Source: Viola odorata
Taxonomy: Eukaryota; Streptophyta; Magnoliopsida; Malpighiales; Violaceae
Length of the DNA stretch: 64,000 nucleotides
Assembly (NCBI GenBank): GCA_963691705.1
Contig: OY829541.1
Coordinates: 3,780,885 to 3,844,884, forward strand
Reading direction: 5' to 3'
Below, one piece after another: positions 21,360 to 32,211 of the stretch (position 1 is the first letter of the stretch; each line of letters begins with the position of its first letter). The notes beneath the pieces were generated by a model, which saw only the letters and a program-made list of their open reading frames with translations, did not search any database and was not told the origin of the DNA. Both the position numbers and the translations under genes were made by a program.

Positions 21360-21780
21360 ATGGAAGGCCTAACGTTTAGCAGAGGGATGGCTGTAGAGGT
21401 GAGCATTGATAAGGGAGATGTAAAATATGGTTGGATCCCAGCAACTGTTCTGGGAGAAGTTGGCTTGAATTCCTTCTTGGTGGAGTGCAATACCTTAATT
21501 GACAGAGACAAAAGTGGCCCCATGGAAGTAACTGTAGATTCTTTCCACATTCGTCCTCCTGCTCCAGACTTGGAAGTTAAAGAATTTGAGCTCTTAGATA
21601 AAGTACATGCTTTCTACAGTTGTGGTTGGAGGCATGGTCTCATTACCAAAATCCTTACAGAATGAAGGTATGCTGTCTTGATAAAGGATGTTAATCAAGT
21701 GAAGGAATTAAGTCACCCTGATATAAGGCCACTCATGAAGTTCGAGAAGGGCAATTGGATAGTTTTTTCTGGATCCAAGG
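21360..21780 (+). pseudogene. Agenet/DUF724-like protein fragment with premature stop
   Basis: From the ATG at 21360 it reads MEGLTFSRGMAVEVSIDKGD, a block with YGWIPATVLGE...FLVECNTL, then VDSFHIRPPAPDL and FELLDKVHAFYSCGWRHGLI. This is the paired Agenet (Tudor-like, Royal family) pattern of plant DUF724-type proteins. A TGA at 21663 interrupts the second Agenet unit; the same frame resumes as RYAVLIKDVNQVKELSHPDI and MKFEKGNWIVFSGSK up to about 21780. The single stop in a continuous frame marks a decayed gene. Nothing of the remaining DUF724 region is seen downstream. Confidence 0.65.
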
Positions 21781-22314
21781 CATGTTTCCATCCCTTAGCT
21801 TTTACCTTGCGAACATTGTCTGAATGCTTACTCTTTATTTAGAAGTTTAGCTGTGATGCTGCAAGTTTCGTTTGTTTTTACATCTTGATGACTGGGAGTT
21901 TGAGACAACACAAACAGTCTTTTGCTATTTTGAATAGAAGAATGCCAGTCTTGCATAATTTATCCTTATAGATAAGTTGTACTCATATTTTAAGTTTCTC
22001 ACGTGTAATATCATGCAGATTATAGAACAATTAAATCGTATTTGAAGATAGTTTTGCTGGTGGTTTGTTTCAGGAGATGATGATGGAAGCATATTTACAG
22101 GAAAAATTGGGCCGAGTAGACAGTGCCGACAATTTCAACGAAGTTTTTCTTATGCAAATTTAGCTCTTTAGTATTTGTTGACTTTGTAGTGATTGCAGTT
22201 TTATTTATCATTTATTAGCTTCTTAGTTGTGATCTTTGCCCCCTATTCCCCCCATTCCCCTAGCAAATTCTTGAAACGGAAAATGCATTGTAATGCAATT
22301 TTGTTTATTTCGCA

Positions 22315-23906
22315 GAGGGAGATGGCTCAAAAATCTATGTTAGTTGCGTAGCTTTTAGGGATCCAGTTAGCGAGGATATTGCTGAAGCCTACCGTATACC
22401 GGCAAATTCATTTGCTGACAAATGTATCTGCCTTGTTTTGCGCTCACCTGGTTTCCAGGTTCTTCGAAATGCACTGGAAGAGTTATTTGCACTTTGCTTT
22501 TCTCACAGCGGAAGTAGGTAAGATCTCTTCTCAGTTTTGGAAGCTTGAGTCTCTTATCATTTTCCCAGGTTTAGGTTGTGCATACACCTTCTAGTTCAAC
22601 AACTTTTTTGCTTTTATTTTTGTAGACATGCATTCTTTGCCACCTTCAGATTCTCAATAATACCAACCAAATTTTATGTGCTGTCAGGGTTAATTTACAC
22701 TTTTGACCAAGTTCATCTTGTTAACTGAAAATATGCATTGTTGGTGTTCTTTTATGGAGTTTAAATTACTCATCTCTGAAAATTTTCAGCAAGCCATTAT
22801 GGGATGTTATTTCATACATGGTATCCAATGTACCTTTGCCTACTCCTGGGAAGGATCGAATCTTGTTTGCTATTGAGAATTGCCTGCTTTCTGTTGAGGC
22901 TCCGCCAAAGGATGGGTTTCCCCATGCTGATGTATGACTTTTTATCAAATTATTTTTTTGATTTCTTCATTCAAGCAGTGTGTTATTAGTTCAAATGTAT
23001 TCTGTAAGCTAAACCAAAATATTTAGCCAAGAATTGATATTTTAATCAGCTAACTCTTATTTCACTGAATGCAGATATCGTTTCAGCCACTAGTGCAGTG
23101 CTTGGATGTCGACAACTTAATCAAACTTTTTACTGCTGTGTTAATCGAAATGAGGGTTTTGCTTCGATCCAACAAGTATCTCTCACACTTTTGACAGAAT
23201 AACTTTTTTAGCTAATATATGAAATAGAATCGGTGTTTGTTTGGTCTTGGGCACTCTGCTGTATTGGCTGACAATGCACTTTATGGATACTTATACAAGC
23301 TCCTAGGATTTTTGTGAATATGACGTCTGGTTAGTAATAATACTGAATCCATTGTTGTATGTGAATGGGTTGTTGTTGGCTTGTTGCTCGAATCCTGGTT
23401 TTTTTAATAGTTTACAATGTGAAGTTGTGTCCTAGCAATCTTATCTCAGTTTAAGTCATCAATAAAATCTCTCCATCAATGAAAATAAAAGTTCCCCTGG
23501 CATTCCATGGAAGTAATCGAGATAGTTGTACTCCGGAAATGGGTTTGCATCGTTTGCCATTTGGAAAGGCTAGAAATGGATTGAACACTCTGTGTGCATC
23601 ATGTGGTTTATTCATATACCATCCTCCTGACGATCTTCTTGATACCTAATCTAAATGCTATTTGATCCTTGATTTTCTGTTGTAGGTAGTTGTTGTGGAT
23701 CTTGATTATAACCAACTTAGCACATCAGAGGAAATACCACCTATTCCGGAGCCAGAATTAAGTTCTTTTCGGGGTGAGATATTGAAGTTGTTGCATCCCA
23801 ATGTCATGGGGATAGATCAAATGAAGGCTGGCCTAGTTGGTTCAACTGAGGAATTTTCTACAGTTTGCAACAAGCCTTGGAGTGAAGAACATGACATTCA
23901 ACTAAG
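22315..23906 (+). pseudogene. DENN-domain protein gene fragment
   Basis: Four exons with GT-AG borders encode a plant DENN (AEX-3) domain, the guanine-nucleotide exchange module acting on Rab GTPases: 22315-22517 (YVSCVAFRDPVSEDIAEAYR), 22790-22931 (KPLWDVISYMVSNVPLPTPG, ENCLLSVEAPPKDG), 23075-23175 (FQPLVQCLDVDNLIKLFTAV, LLRSNK) and 23686-23906 (VVVVDLDYNQLSTSEEIPPI, MKAGLVGS). The segment expected between the last two (the LIYPFRWQHVYIPLL part of the family) is not found in the 23176-23685 interval, and nothing continues after 23906. It is therefore an internally deleted, truncated copy. A possible further upstream exon lies at about 22075-22130. Confidence 0.75.
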
Positions 23907-24770
23907 GTAATACTTTGGTGTTCCATGGAGTGCTTTTGAACTGGTAATTACTTTCCTTGAGCCACATGCTCAGATTAACTCATTTTATACAAATACGACT
24001 ACGCATTCGTATCTGTACTGAATGCTAGAGGATTCATTATTTTCTTTTAGCTTGCCTTCTTTTTGTTATATTTGGAATTAACGTCTTCATAATTGGTCCG
24101 TTCATCAAAGCTGAGGGAAGGATGTTATAGTCAACTCTGGTTGAATTGGAGTGGAAAATTAATACATAGACTTCTTATCATAGTAGCACCATATATCACT
24201 GTAGTGCATCAGTTTCATGTCAAATTGTTTGTTAAATCTCCTCCTTCTCTGATGCAATAAAGATTGTGTTTGCCAGACAGGCTGTCTGAAATTTGCATTA
24301 TGTTTTTATATTGATGTGTAATATAGCTTTGCAGTACTTTTGCTTTTGTCTGATATTTTATCTGGTGGAGTTTTGTTTACTCTTCATAACAAAATCTAAC
24401 TATTACCTCCCATTTTAATAAATTTTAATGGAATAAATAATTTATGGGTGACCTATTAGTACTTCTAATTATTAGTTATAATCAATTTGTCCATTAAAAT
24501 TTAAATATATAAAACAAATGCGAATAAATAATTACAGTACTAATGGCCTACCCATAACTAAATTTATATATAATAAATATATGAACAAAACATATATATC
24601 TTATTTGAAAACTTAAATATTAATAATTTTATAATAAAATTTAAATATTTAACAGCATAATAATTAATAATGTAAAACAACCTCGGGTCGAGAGATGATC
24701 ATATTATCGGTGTTATTGTTGAAAAAGATAGGAGATAATAGTCAGAGTTTATTAAAATGTTAACATAGAA
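23907..24770. other. AT-rich DNA with a weak hairpin
   Basis: No gene. At about 24440-24555 the words TTATGGGTGACC...AGTACT and AGTACTAATGG...CCCATAA form an imperfect inverted repeat, perhaps a degraded MITE. Confidence 0.35.
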
Positions 24771-24772
24771 GT

Positions 24773-24842
24773 TGTCCGGCTCAGTTGATAGAGCACATGG
24801 CTCTGAACCATGACGTCGTGGGTTCGAGCCCCACTTCTGCTC
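24773..24842 (+). pseudogene. tRNA-like sequence (anticodon loop reads CTG, Gln)
   Basis: A D-arm (GCTC AGTTGATA GAGC), an anticodon arm (CATGG CTCTGAA CCATG) and a T-arm (GTGGG TTCGAGC CCCAC) are well formed. The 7-nt 3' acceptor strand TTCTGCT has no proper 5' partner and the spacing before the D-arm is too long. It is probably a tRNA pseudogene or the tRNA-like head of a SINE rather than a working tRNA. Confidence 0.5.
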
Positions 24843-24908
24843 TTTGGGTGAGGGCTGAAATCCAACATAAAACTATAGTGGAAGGATGTAATACTATTTT
24901 CTAAAAAT

Positions 24909-25108
24909 AGAGGGCTGAAATAAGTCAATCAATTAGACTGCAGGGACCATTTAAAATTCAGCCCGTTACGCCAGCAAACGGACGAAAAATGTGGATAGCG
25001 TCAGGAGGAGGGATGAAATAAATTGTCGGGCGTTAAGTGGAGGGAGGTTATAACTCAAAAAAAAAACAGAGGGCTGAAATAAATCAATCAATTAGACTGC
25101 AGGGACTC
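24909..25108. repeat. Direct repeat of a GGCTGAAATAA...CTGCAGGGAC motif
   Basis: AGGGCTGAAATAA(G/A)TCAATC, followed by AATTAGACTGCAGGGAC, occurs at about 24909-24947 and 25073-25107. Related copies lie in the inverted-repeat arm (about 16535) and its right-hand duplicates. It could be ends of a small transposon (about 200 bp) or a common retroelement border. Confidence 0.45.
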
Positions 25109-25109
25109 G

Positions 25110-26455
25110 AAATCCATTTCGGCCTTCTTATTCTATTAGTGGGTAGATATTTGATTCTTGGCTGCTTTCTGGAAGTTAGGTTTTCTGGTACGTATTATTT
25201 GTAGTGAAAAAGTAGGAAAAGGATGGATGCTGTGGAATGTGACACTGAAGAGATATTAGAAGAGCTTTCGAAGGTGGAGGCTGAGATTGGGTTTTAAAAG
25301 AAGTTCAATATGAACCACGTCTGGCCACTCGTACTTTTCTTTTGCATTGAAGTTCTTTAGATTTTTTTTCTCTAATGAATTCTTGGACTTATATGGGTAT
25401 GCTTTGACACTCTAGATATGACAAGGGAGGGCACTTGTTCTTAACTTCCTACGTCATGCGTACTCATGGATTTAAAAAGCAACAAGATGCAGTTAGGAGT
25501 TTTCTAGTGAACCATATGCAGAAAATCTTTGAGGTAAGGGATCAATAACCTTCTTTGCGACTCTCTCTCTCTCTGTGTGTGTATGTATATATATATTCTC
25601 GTAGTTGAGGATGGCAGTACCATTGTTGCTGATGTCCGTGGAATGGTTAAATATCTTCTTTAGATGGTTAAATATCTTCTATAAATTGATAAATATCTTC
25701 TTGGAGCAAGACAAAAACTGAGCATTTATCAATTTATCACCACCACCCAAAAACCAAAACTTTCTTTAGATGGTTCTACACTAACCATAAGCAAAAGACA
25801 AGAGAGAGCAAACTGAGGAAGGAAAATATATATAATTATCAAATACTACCAGGATTGCAAGAAATAGACACCCTGGAGACAAAGCTATAATCTTGATTGA
25901 GCCTAGCTATTCTTACACATACAGAGAAGAGACCAAACAGATAAGAACAGAATAAGAGCATTTTTGAGAAATAAAGTCCAGTTTTATAAACAGATTTGAA
26001 ACCACAAGACTACATATTATTAATTCGTTGTGCTCGTACCGCTCACCTGTTCGACGAATTGCCTCACAGGGACCTTTACTACCTCAACTCCCAACAATTC
26101 TAAAACGGAATTGCCTCACAGGAATCTTCTACAGCTCAAGCAACAATTCTAAACAACAAATCCAACAGTCTATACTAACCAAATTGCAAAACTTTAATAA
26201 TTACCAAAGATCAAAGTTTGGACAACCTCTAATGACTGCAACATGAACCAAGAATTGGCTTCCCAGAAAAACTTCCATTTAATAGCACATGAATAGAGTT
26301 GAGTAATCCATTGATGCTCCTAATAATCCGCCAGATGCTTAATTGAATAAACTCAAATATCAACCTTAATTTAGCTAATATCAACCTCAATTTACTGCGT
26401 GTTTCCATTTAATAGCACATAAAGGAAAAAATTGCTAATATCAACCTCAATTTAG
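25110..26455. other. Unassigned DNA with compound microsatellite
   Basis: No recognised gene. Two short gene-like pieces are present: MDAVECDTEEILEELSKVEA from 25224, ended by TAA at 25297, and a block at about 25415-25532 reading GGHLFLTSYVMRTHGFKKQ. I could not assign either. A (CT)n(GT)n(AT)n run sits at about 25561-25598 and an approximate 17-bp repeat of ATGGTTAAATATCTTCT at 25642-25680. Confidence 0.35.
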
Positions 26456-26460
26456 CTGAA

Positions 26461-28852
26461 TCACTCAGACTTCTCTTTTTTTCCATCCTCTTCTTCCATT
26501 TGTACCTGCTCCTTTGCAGGGTTAATTGAAGCCTCTGTTTGTTGCATGTATTCTTCCTCTCCCTCTTCCTCTTCCTCTTCCTCTTCCTCAAGAGAAGATA
26601 ATGAATCATCGGACAAACAATCTTCCTCTTCCTCTTCCTCAAGAGAAGATAATGAATGATTGGACAAACAACAACCCTGAAAGAACAGCAGAGTGTAAAA
26701 CTTAATTAGTTGAAAATATAATGACTATTCAGATCAGAACAGAAATTATCATAAACTAAAGACAACAACGCAAGAAATATAATGACTATTCATTCAGATC
26801 AACAAGAACCAAAATGCCATACCATCAATTGCTCCTCTACCACCGCCAGCATCTTTGCTTTAAGCTTCTCCACATCCACTTGCAACTTCTCCCATGCCTT
26901 TTCCGTCTTTGCCCTCTTCTCACCACCCAATAATTTGCGCCTCTGCTTTAACAAACAAAACCCCTTATCAATATAGAAACTCAATTGTGCCAAGGGTAAA
27001 TCTTCTTCATCCTCTGACTTCTCCCCAACAGATCCACCCACACCACCATTTTCAGCCTCACTGGACTTTCTCTTCTTAGATGTCGTCGCTTGTGTTGGAG
27101 GAGGAGCAACAGACTGGGGTTGTTGTTCTTCCTCCTCGGAACCAGATACGGGTTGGGATTGGGGTTTTGCGGCAGGGGGAGGAGATGGTGCTTGTGTTTG
27201 TTCCTCCTCCCCGCTAACTTCGGAAGAAGCAGGTGCGGTAGGGGGAGGAGATGGTGCTTGTGTTTGTTCCTCCTCCCCGCTAACTTGACCTCCAGCAGGC
27301 TACCAAAACCAATCAAACAAGTGAGGCTTTGCGATACACGATGAATGAAACAGAGAAACAGCAGGCAACCCATGATTAGAGTAAGAAATAAAAAAGAGCT
27401 AGTAAATTCCACTGCTAAAACTATTGCAGCATTGTCCAGTAACTGGTACTGCAACTACAACTTACGAAAAAAACTTATTATTAGTGATGCAATTTCATCT
27501 TTCAACAATTTATGTCAAGGAAAACAAAGTATAAGGAAGCAGAGAGAAGCATGAACACATAGCATTTGCTATTTACAACACATCACCTATCAATATGATT
27601 AGGCACCATGCATGTATGCTAAACATATAGATACTCTACAAGTAGTATATGCCTACTTAAAGGAGAAAGAGCAATAGAATAGGGCTTTTGGGGGGAGACA
27701 CTTTCGTCATCCGCGAACGAAATATGACTGATTCCAGCAACCGCTTGCTAGCAATTTCCAAACATTGAAATACAAAAAATCACTTAACAAATCGCATTCA
27801 TACCATGATGCCAAATTGGATAAAATCTGAGATACACTGATCTATATGCTCCTTTGACCTTTAAACATACTATATGAAATCGATACCTGGTACATGCGTA
27901 TTCCTGTTTTGCTGTTTGGAGTAGGATTGGCATTGCTAGGGTCAGATTCTTCATTTTCTCCATTGCTAGTGAAAATCCCACTCCCAGAACATGGTTTCCT
28001 GTAAAACAGAACAAAAACGATTTTAACAAATTCAAAACTCTTAAAATTGATTGAAATACTGGATCTTACATCACCTACAAATCTCAAAAAGGTGCAAAAT
28101 GATCCATGAACAAGAATTACAAAGTTGGAATTAGCATTCCGAAATTAATAGAGAAGCACCATGTTTCTCATCCCGAACCCAGATCAGCCAGAACTGAAAG
28201 ATGGATTCTAATTTACAAAAAACTATCGGAAATACTTTTTAGGTTGAAAGGAAAGAGGTTGAAGCAGGTTGAAAGGAGTAAGTGTGGGGGGCATTTTTGT
28301 AAATTCCAGCATTCATTGCCACCCAATTTTAAAACTTCAAAAAAACAAATTAAGAAAACAAAATGAGCAGAGCAGGAGAAGTAGAAGAAGAAGAAGAAGA
28401 GGTGAGAGAGCATCAGATCTTACCTTTTGTTTAAGCTCTCGATAATGAGCAGAGCAGGAGAAGTAGAAGAAGAAGAAGAAGAAGAGGCGAGAGAGCAGCA
28501 GAGCAGCAGATCTTACCTTTTGTTTAAGCTCTCGATAATGAGCAGAGTAGGAGAAGTAGAAGAAGAAGAAGAAGAGGTGAGAGAGCAGCAGATCTTACCT
28601 TTTGTTTAAGCTCTCGAACTCTTCATTAGTGACTTGACCACCAAACTTGAAAAGAAACAAGAGTGAGCTGTTTGATTAAACAGAAAAAAAATAGAAAGTG
28701 GAAAATAAGAGTATAAGAAGAAATGAGGTAGCTACCTGGTGAGAGCGAGAAGCAGTGGTCGGAGGAGAGGAAGGAGCAGGGGTATTCTCCGGCCAGGCGA
28801 GCAAATCTGTGGTGTTGGTATGCTGTTTCCTCACCGGAGTATTCCTCTCCAT
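26461..28852 (-). CDS. Five-exon chimeric gene: Jupiter/HN1-like start, acidic low-complexity end
   Basis: The minus-strand exons 28852-28736, 28645-28599, 27998-27887, 27299-26823 and 26676-26461 all have GT-AG borders and join in phase into 322 codons ending in TGA. Exons 1-3 read MERNTPVRKQHTNTTDLLAW, FGGQVTNEEFESLNKR and KPCSGSGIFTSNGENEE...NPTPNSKTGIRMYQ, the start of a conserved plant family related to Jupiter/HN1 microtubule-associated proteins. Usual downstream parts of that family (an ISFGEEE-type block) are missing. Exon 4 instead has two VSGEEEQTQAPSPPP repeats, a KKRK patch and a helical stretch (EKAWEKLQVDVEKLKAKMLA) resembling GeBP C-termini; exon 5 is Glu-rich. It may be a new chimeric gene; expression is unknown. 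Confidence 0.6.
28360..28617 (-). repeat. Triplicated exon-2 end with splice donor
   Basis: Three head-to-tail units of about 80-95 bp each contain, on the minus strand, TCGAGAGCTTAAACAAAAG followed by GTAAGATCTG and a (TTC)n tract. The outermost copy is the real exon 2 end (donor after 28599); the other two lie within intron 2, giving three equivalent donors. Confidence 0.8.
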
Positions 28853-29094
28853 TATCTAATCGTCTTCAACAAAAGAAATGCAAACTGTTTTTTTCCTTTG
28901 CTCTCTTTGTTTTCTCGCTTTGAAGCAGAAATGGATGGAATGGAAGGGTGGATGCGAGAACTGAAATGACGAAGGTGTTCTGAGGATTTTACCTCTGTGC
29001 TTTCCCTGACACAGACCAAACAGATTGGAGAATCTTATCGGTCATCAGCAAAGAATTGTACTCGCTCTCTTTTAAAAGAAGACGACACGCGTTT

Positions 29095-29231
29095 CGAGGA
29101 GGTCAGATGACGCACTATTTGACCTCAAAAAATTCTGAATTTTTTCTCAGACGTACGTTAAGGATTAATGTACGTTCGAAAAAAAGTACGGAATTTTTTG
29201 GGGTCAAATAGTGCGTCATCCGGCCTCCTCG
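29095..29231. mobile_element. 137-bp hairpin MITE
   Basis: It is almost entirely palindromic: the left arm CGAGGAGGTCAGATGACGCA and right arm (reverse complement CGAGGAGGCCGGATGACGCA) match with 3 differences over 32 bp, and the similarity continues into the AT-rich centre. No target duplication is evident. The flanks lie upstream of the five-exon gene. Confidence 0.65.
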
Positions 29232-29282
29232 ATATGCGTATGAACAATGCGGGCGTCAACCTTTAAATGACGGAGGGAGTAT

Positions 29283-29400
29283 TTGTTAGAAATTTAAAAC
29301 ACTAAAATATTTTAGTAATTTATTTGTCATATTAATTTTATATTTTTCCATTGAAATATGACCGCATAAGCTATTAACTCGAAACATTCTCCATAATTTT
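29283..29400. repeat. Dispersed repeat, inverted partner at about 39757-39870
   Basis: CACTAAAATATTTTAGTAAT through the CATTCTCCATAATTTT region matches the reverse complement of about 39757-39870 with few differences, including the word ATTAATTTTATxTTTTTCCAT. The identity of the parent element is unknown. Confidence 0.6.
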
Positions 29401-30930
29401 TCTAAAAAAAAAAAAAAAAAATTTAGCCGATTATAAAAAGAAAACACCATTAATAGTTGTATTTTTTTAATAGTAGGATTCTAGAAAAAAAATAAAACAT
29501 CTAGAAACATTTTAAATTGTGTCTTATTCCTTCCAAAAAAAAATGAGTCTATTTTATAGAAAAATTAAATATTTGGTTCCTTTACTCTCGAAAATAGTTT
29601 AAAGTTGTTCTCTTATAGTGCATTTCTTTGGCCCAGTTTGTTTAATTAATTTTCAGCACACATGGCCCCAGCCCCTTAGGGTTTCGTAAATTGATCGAGT
29701 CACATTATTTTCGTGTTTATTTATCATATGCTGGTATGCCATATTTAATTCGTATGTTTTATATGCCATGTTTAATTAATTAATTATTTACTTATTTAAA
29801 TTTAAATGTATGTTACTTGCTTATTTATGTATTTACTTTCATACGAATTATTACTAATACTAACTTTGTAGAAATCATCCTCTGATGAAGAACAAACACA
29901 ATCACCATCTCCTCTCTGGAAACCCTAAACCCAAAACAAAAAGAAGCATCAGTGGATTTGGAGCATACCACATGAACCGTCTCCCACTCCATGCTTGGTT
30001 GAACTAGTTAGAGATGATTTGGAGCATACCACATGTCACGTTTGCTTACCAAAGTAGCATTCTCTTTTATGGAACTGAAAAGACAAGGCAAATGGGTATG
30101 ACAAGCTTTTATGGAACTGCTTCAGTACTCACCAACCCCAACCCCAACCCCAACCCCCAACCCCCAACCCCCAACCCTTGCAGCCGGTTTTAACTTTTAT
30201 CAGATAGTTTCCGAAATAATCCTGCTTGGAGGGATTGCAGCAACATAGGAATTGTGCTTTCTGGAGGTAATGTTGATCTTGGTGCTTGGGATTTCAGCTC
30301 CAAGTAATAAATGCATTCAACAGTGGTTAATTGTTTTTATTTTTTATTTTTTATTTTATCATTTGCCTGCTATAAGGTATCATTAATCTTAATTCTTAAC
30401 TGTTAACAACTCCCTTCTGATTCTAATTATGATGCTGAACATTGTTGACCAACATTACTCTTTAGTTAGCATCTACTCATCTGTAAAATATTTTTTTAGG
30501 TTTTTGGAATTTTCTCACTTTTTATTTTTTATTTACTAAATTTTAGTATTTTTTTATAAATTTGACGTGACACTCCACACTACGTTAGCAAAAATGTTTA
30601 AAATATTTAATGAAGTTTGTCCCTATTAATGATTATTGTCACAACGAGATCAAATCGATAGATGAAAAAAACTTATAGAATCAAATAAGATAAAAACAAA
30701 AAAATTAAAATTAAAATAATTATTTTGATAAACGCCAATGTATGTTTTGACCATTTTTTTACCCCTTAGTTTGTTGCAATTTCGACATTGTAATTAGTTG
30801 TGACTATTAAATTTTTTTATTTTTTATTCTTGGTCGAACGTTGTGACTATTAATTATGTTAGAGTATATGTTTAGATGTTGACTTTCTATGCGTGATTTC
30901 TTTCATTGTCGTCCTGTTTTATTTTACTAG
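29401..30930. other. Unassigned AT-rich DNA with C-rich minisatellite
   Basis: No gene. At 30134-30176 there is an (CCAACCC)n-like run with units CCCCAA growing to CCCCCAA; it is not the plant telomere repeat. A GACGGAGGGAGTA word at about 29269 resembles a Stowaway terminus, but no partner end was found. Confidence 0.4.
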
Positions 30931-30935
30931 TTTTG

Positions 30936-30936
<1 letters not shown>

Positions 30937-30998
<62 letters not shown>

Positions 30999-31077
30999 GT
31001 AATAATAGTAATAGTAATAATAGTACTACTAATACTAATACTAATACTAATACTAGTAGTAGTAGTAGCAGCAGCAT
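30937..31077. repeat. Compound trinucleotide microsatellite
   Basis: About 20 ATA/TAA units pass into AGTAAT, then ACTAAT, AGT and AGC units. The long open frames in all phases here (poly-Asn, poly-Ile) are artefacts of this repeat. Confidence 0.9.
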
Positions 31078-31426
31078 CTATCTTCAACTTTCAAAATCCG
31101 CGTGTTATTTTCCTTGCTTCAGTAGCATCATCATTGTCGTCAAGATGAGATCCCACTGTTCTTCCTTGGCCGAATAGACAGTCCGTTTCATTCCATTTCC
31201 ATCCACCCGAGAGTCGTTACTCCAAAACCCTCCGCATCACTCAGGCATTCATATTCTCTCTCTCTCTTCACCTCATAGCAAGGGGGAGGGAGGTCAGATC
31301 TCAGCATCGTCAGCCTTTGTGCACATTGACTGCAGGTTTTATTATTATTTTTGACGGATTAGACAACCGATCAAATTTTGGCGCCGTTGTCGGGGATTAA
31401 CGCAATTAAATCTCTTTTCTTTTTGT

Positions 31427-31891
31427 ATGACCAGGTCTTCCAACGCAACTCTATTACCCTTCGATCCAGAAATCCGGAGAACAGAACGACTAGATCGTAA
31501 ACTTGCTAAGCAACATCAATCTACAGCTCCTACACTAAATTCACCCGAACACCCCCCCGATAACTTGGGACATCCTGCCTTCATCGATCAACCAGACCAA
31601 GATGTTGCAGACAACCTACATCCCGAACAACCTGTTATGGCTGAAGACGGTGATAGTGGGGCTGGCGGAGCTATCGTCAATCCCTGCATCTCAAACCTGA
31701 ACGCTACCACTGAGACCACTACTGGGTGCATCGCGTGGCCTACTGTTGCTCATGATTGGATTATTAAATCCTCCGTTCTCCACTATTTGCCCAAGTTCCA
31801 TGGCATCCCTAAGGAGAGTGCACTCCGACAACCAAATCCTCTGACGTTCTGCTGGGCCGACCTTTCCTCAGGACTGCTCGTGCAAAGATAG
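31427..31891 (+). pseudogene. Truncated gypsy gag (Athila/related type)
   Basis: A 154-codon ORF starting MTRSSNATLLPFDPEIRRTE, the usual opening of plant gypsy gag proteins, and later reading IKSSVLHYLPKFHGIPKESA, where the capsid domain of intact elements begins. It then leaves the family pattern and stops at TAG 31889. Full gags are several hundred residues longer, so this is a remnant made by the internal deletion. Confidence 0.75.
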
Positions 31892-32211
31892 ACGTCCATG
31901 ATGCATCAATTACACATTTTAATTAATTTTTGTGTTTAATGCATGAGTGTCGCAGCTAGTGTTTGGATGGAGTCGAAGGAAGAGAAGTCAGGGGTTCTAG
32001 GGTTGTATTTCCTAGTTAAACAGCATGCTATCATACCACTATATATCTGCACATTTGTGGTATTTGGAGTGCTTGAGTATTGCTTGATCGAGTTGATTTT
32101 TGAAGTATTTACTTGAGTCCAGTCGAAGGATTGATTTTCTATACAAGGAGTGTATTTTGTTCTTAGTTCATGCTTGAGGGCAAGCATGGATTAAGTGCGG
32201 GGGAATATGAT

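Noticed and set aside
30134..30176. CCCCAA-type repeat as an interstitial telomere
   Set aside because: Plant telomeres are CCCTAAA; this run is CCAACCC/CCCCCAA and short, so it is a simple C-rich minisatellite.
30887..31177. Overlapping open frames rich in Asn, Ile or Ser on both strands
   Set aside because: They are translations of the trinucleotide microsatellite at 30937-31077.
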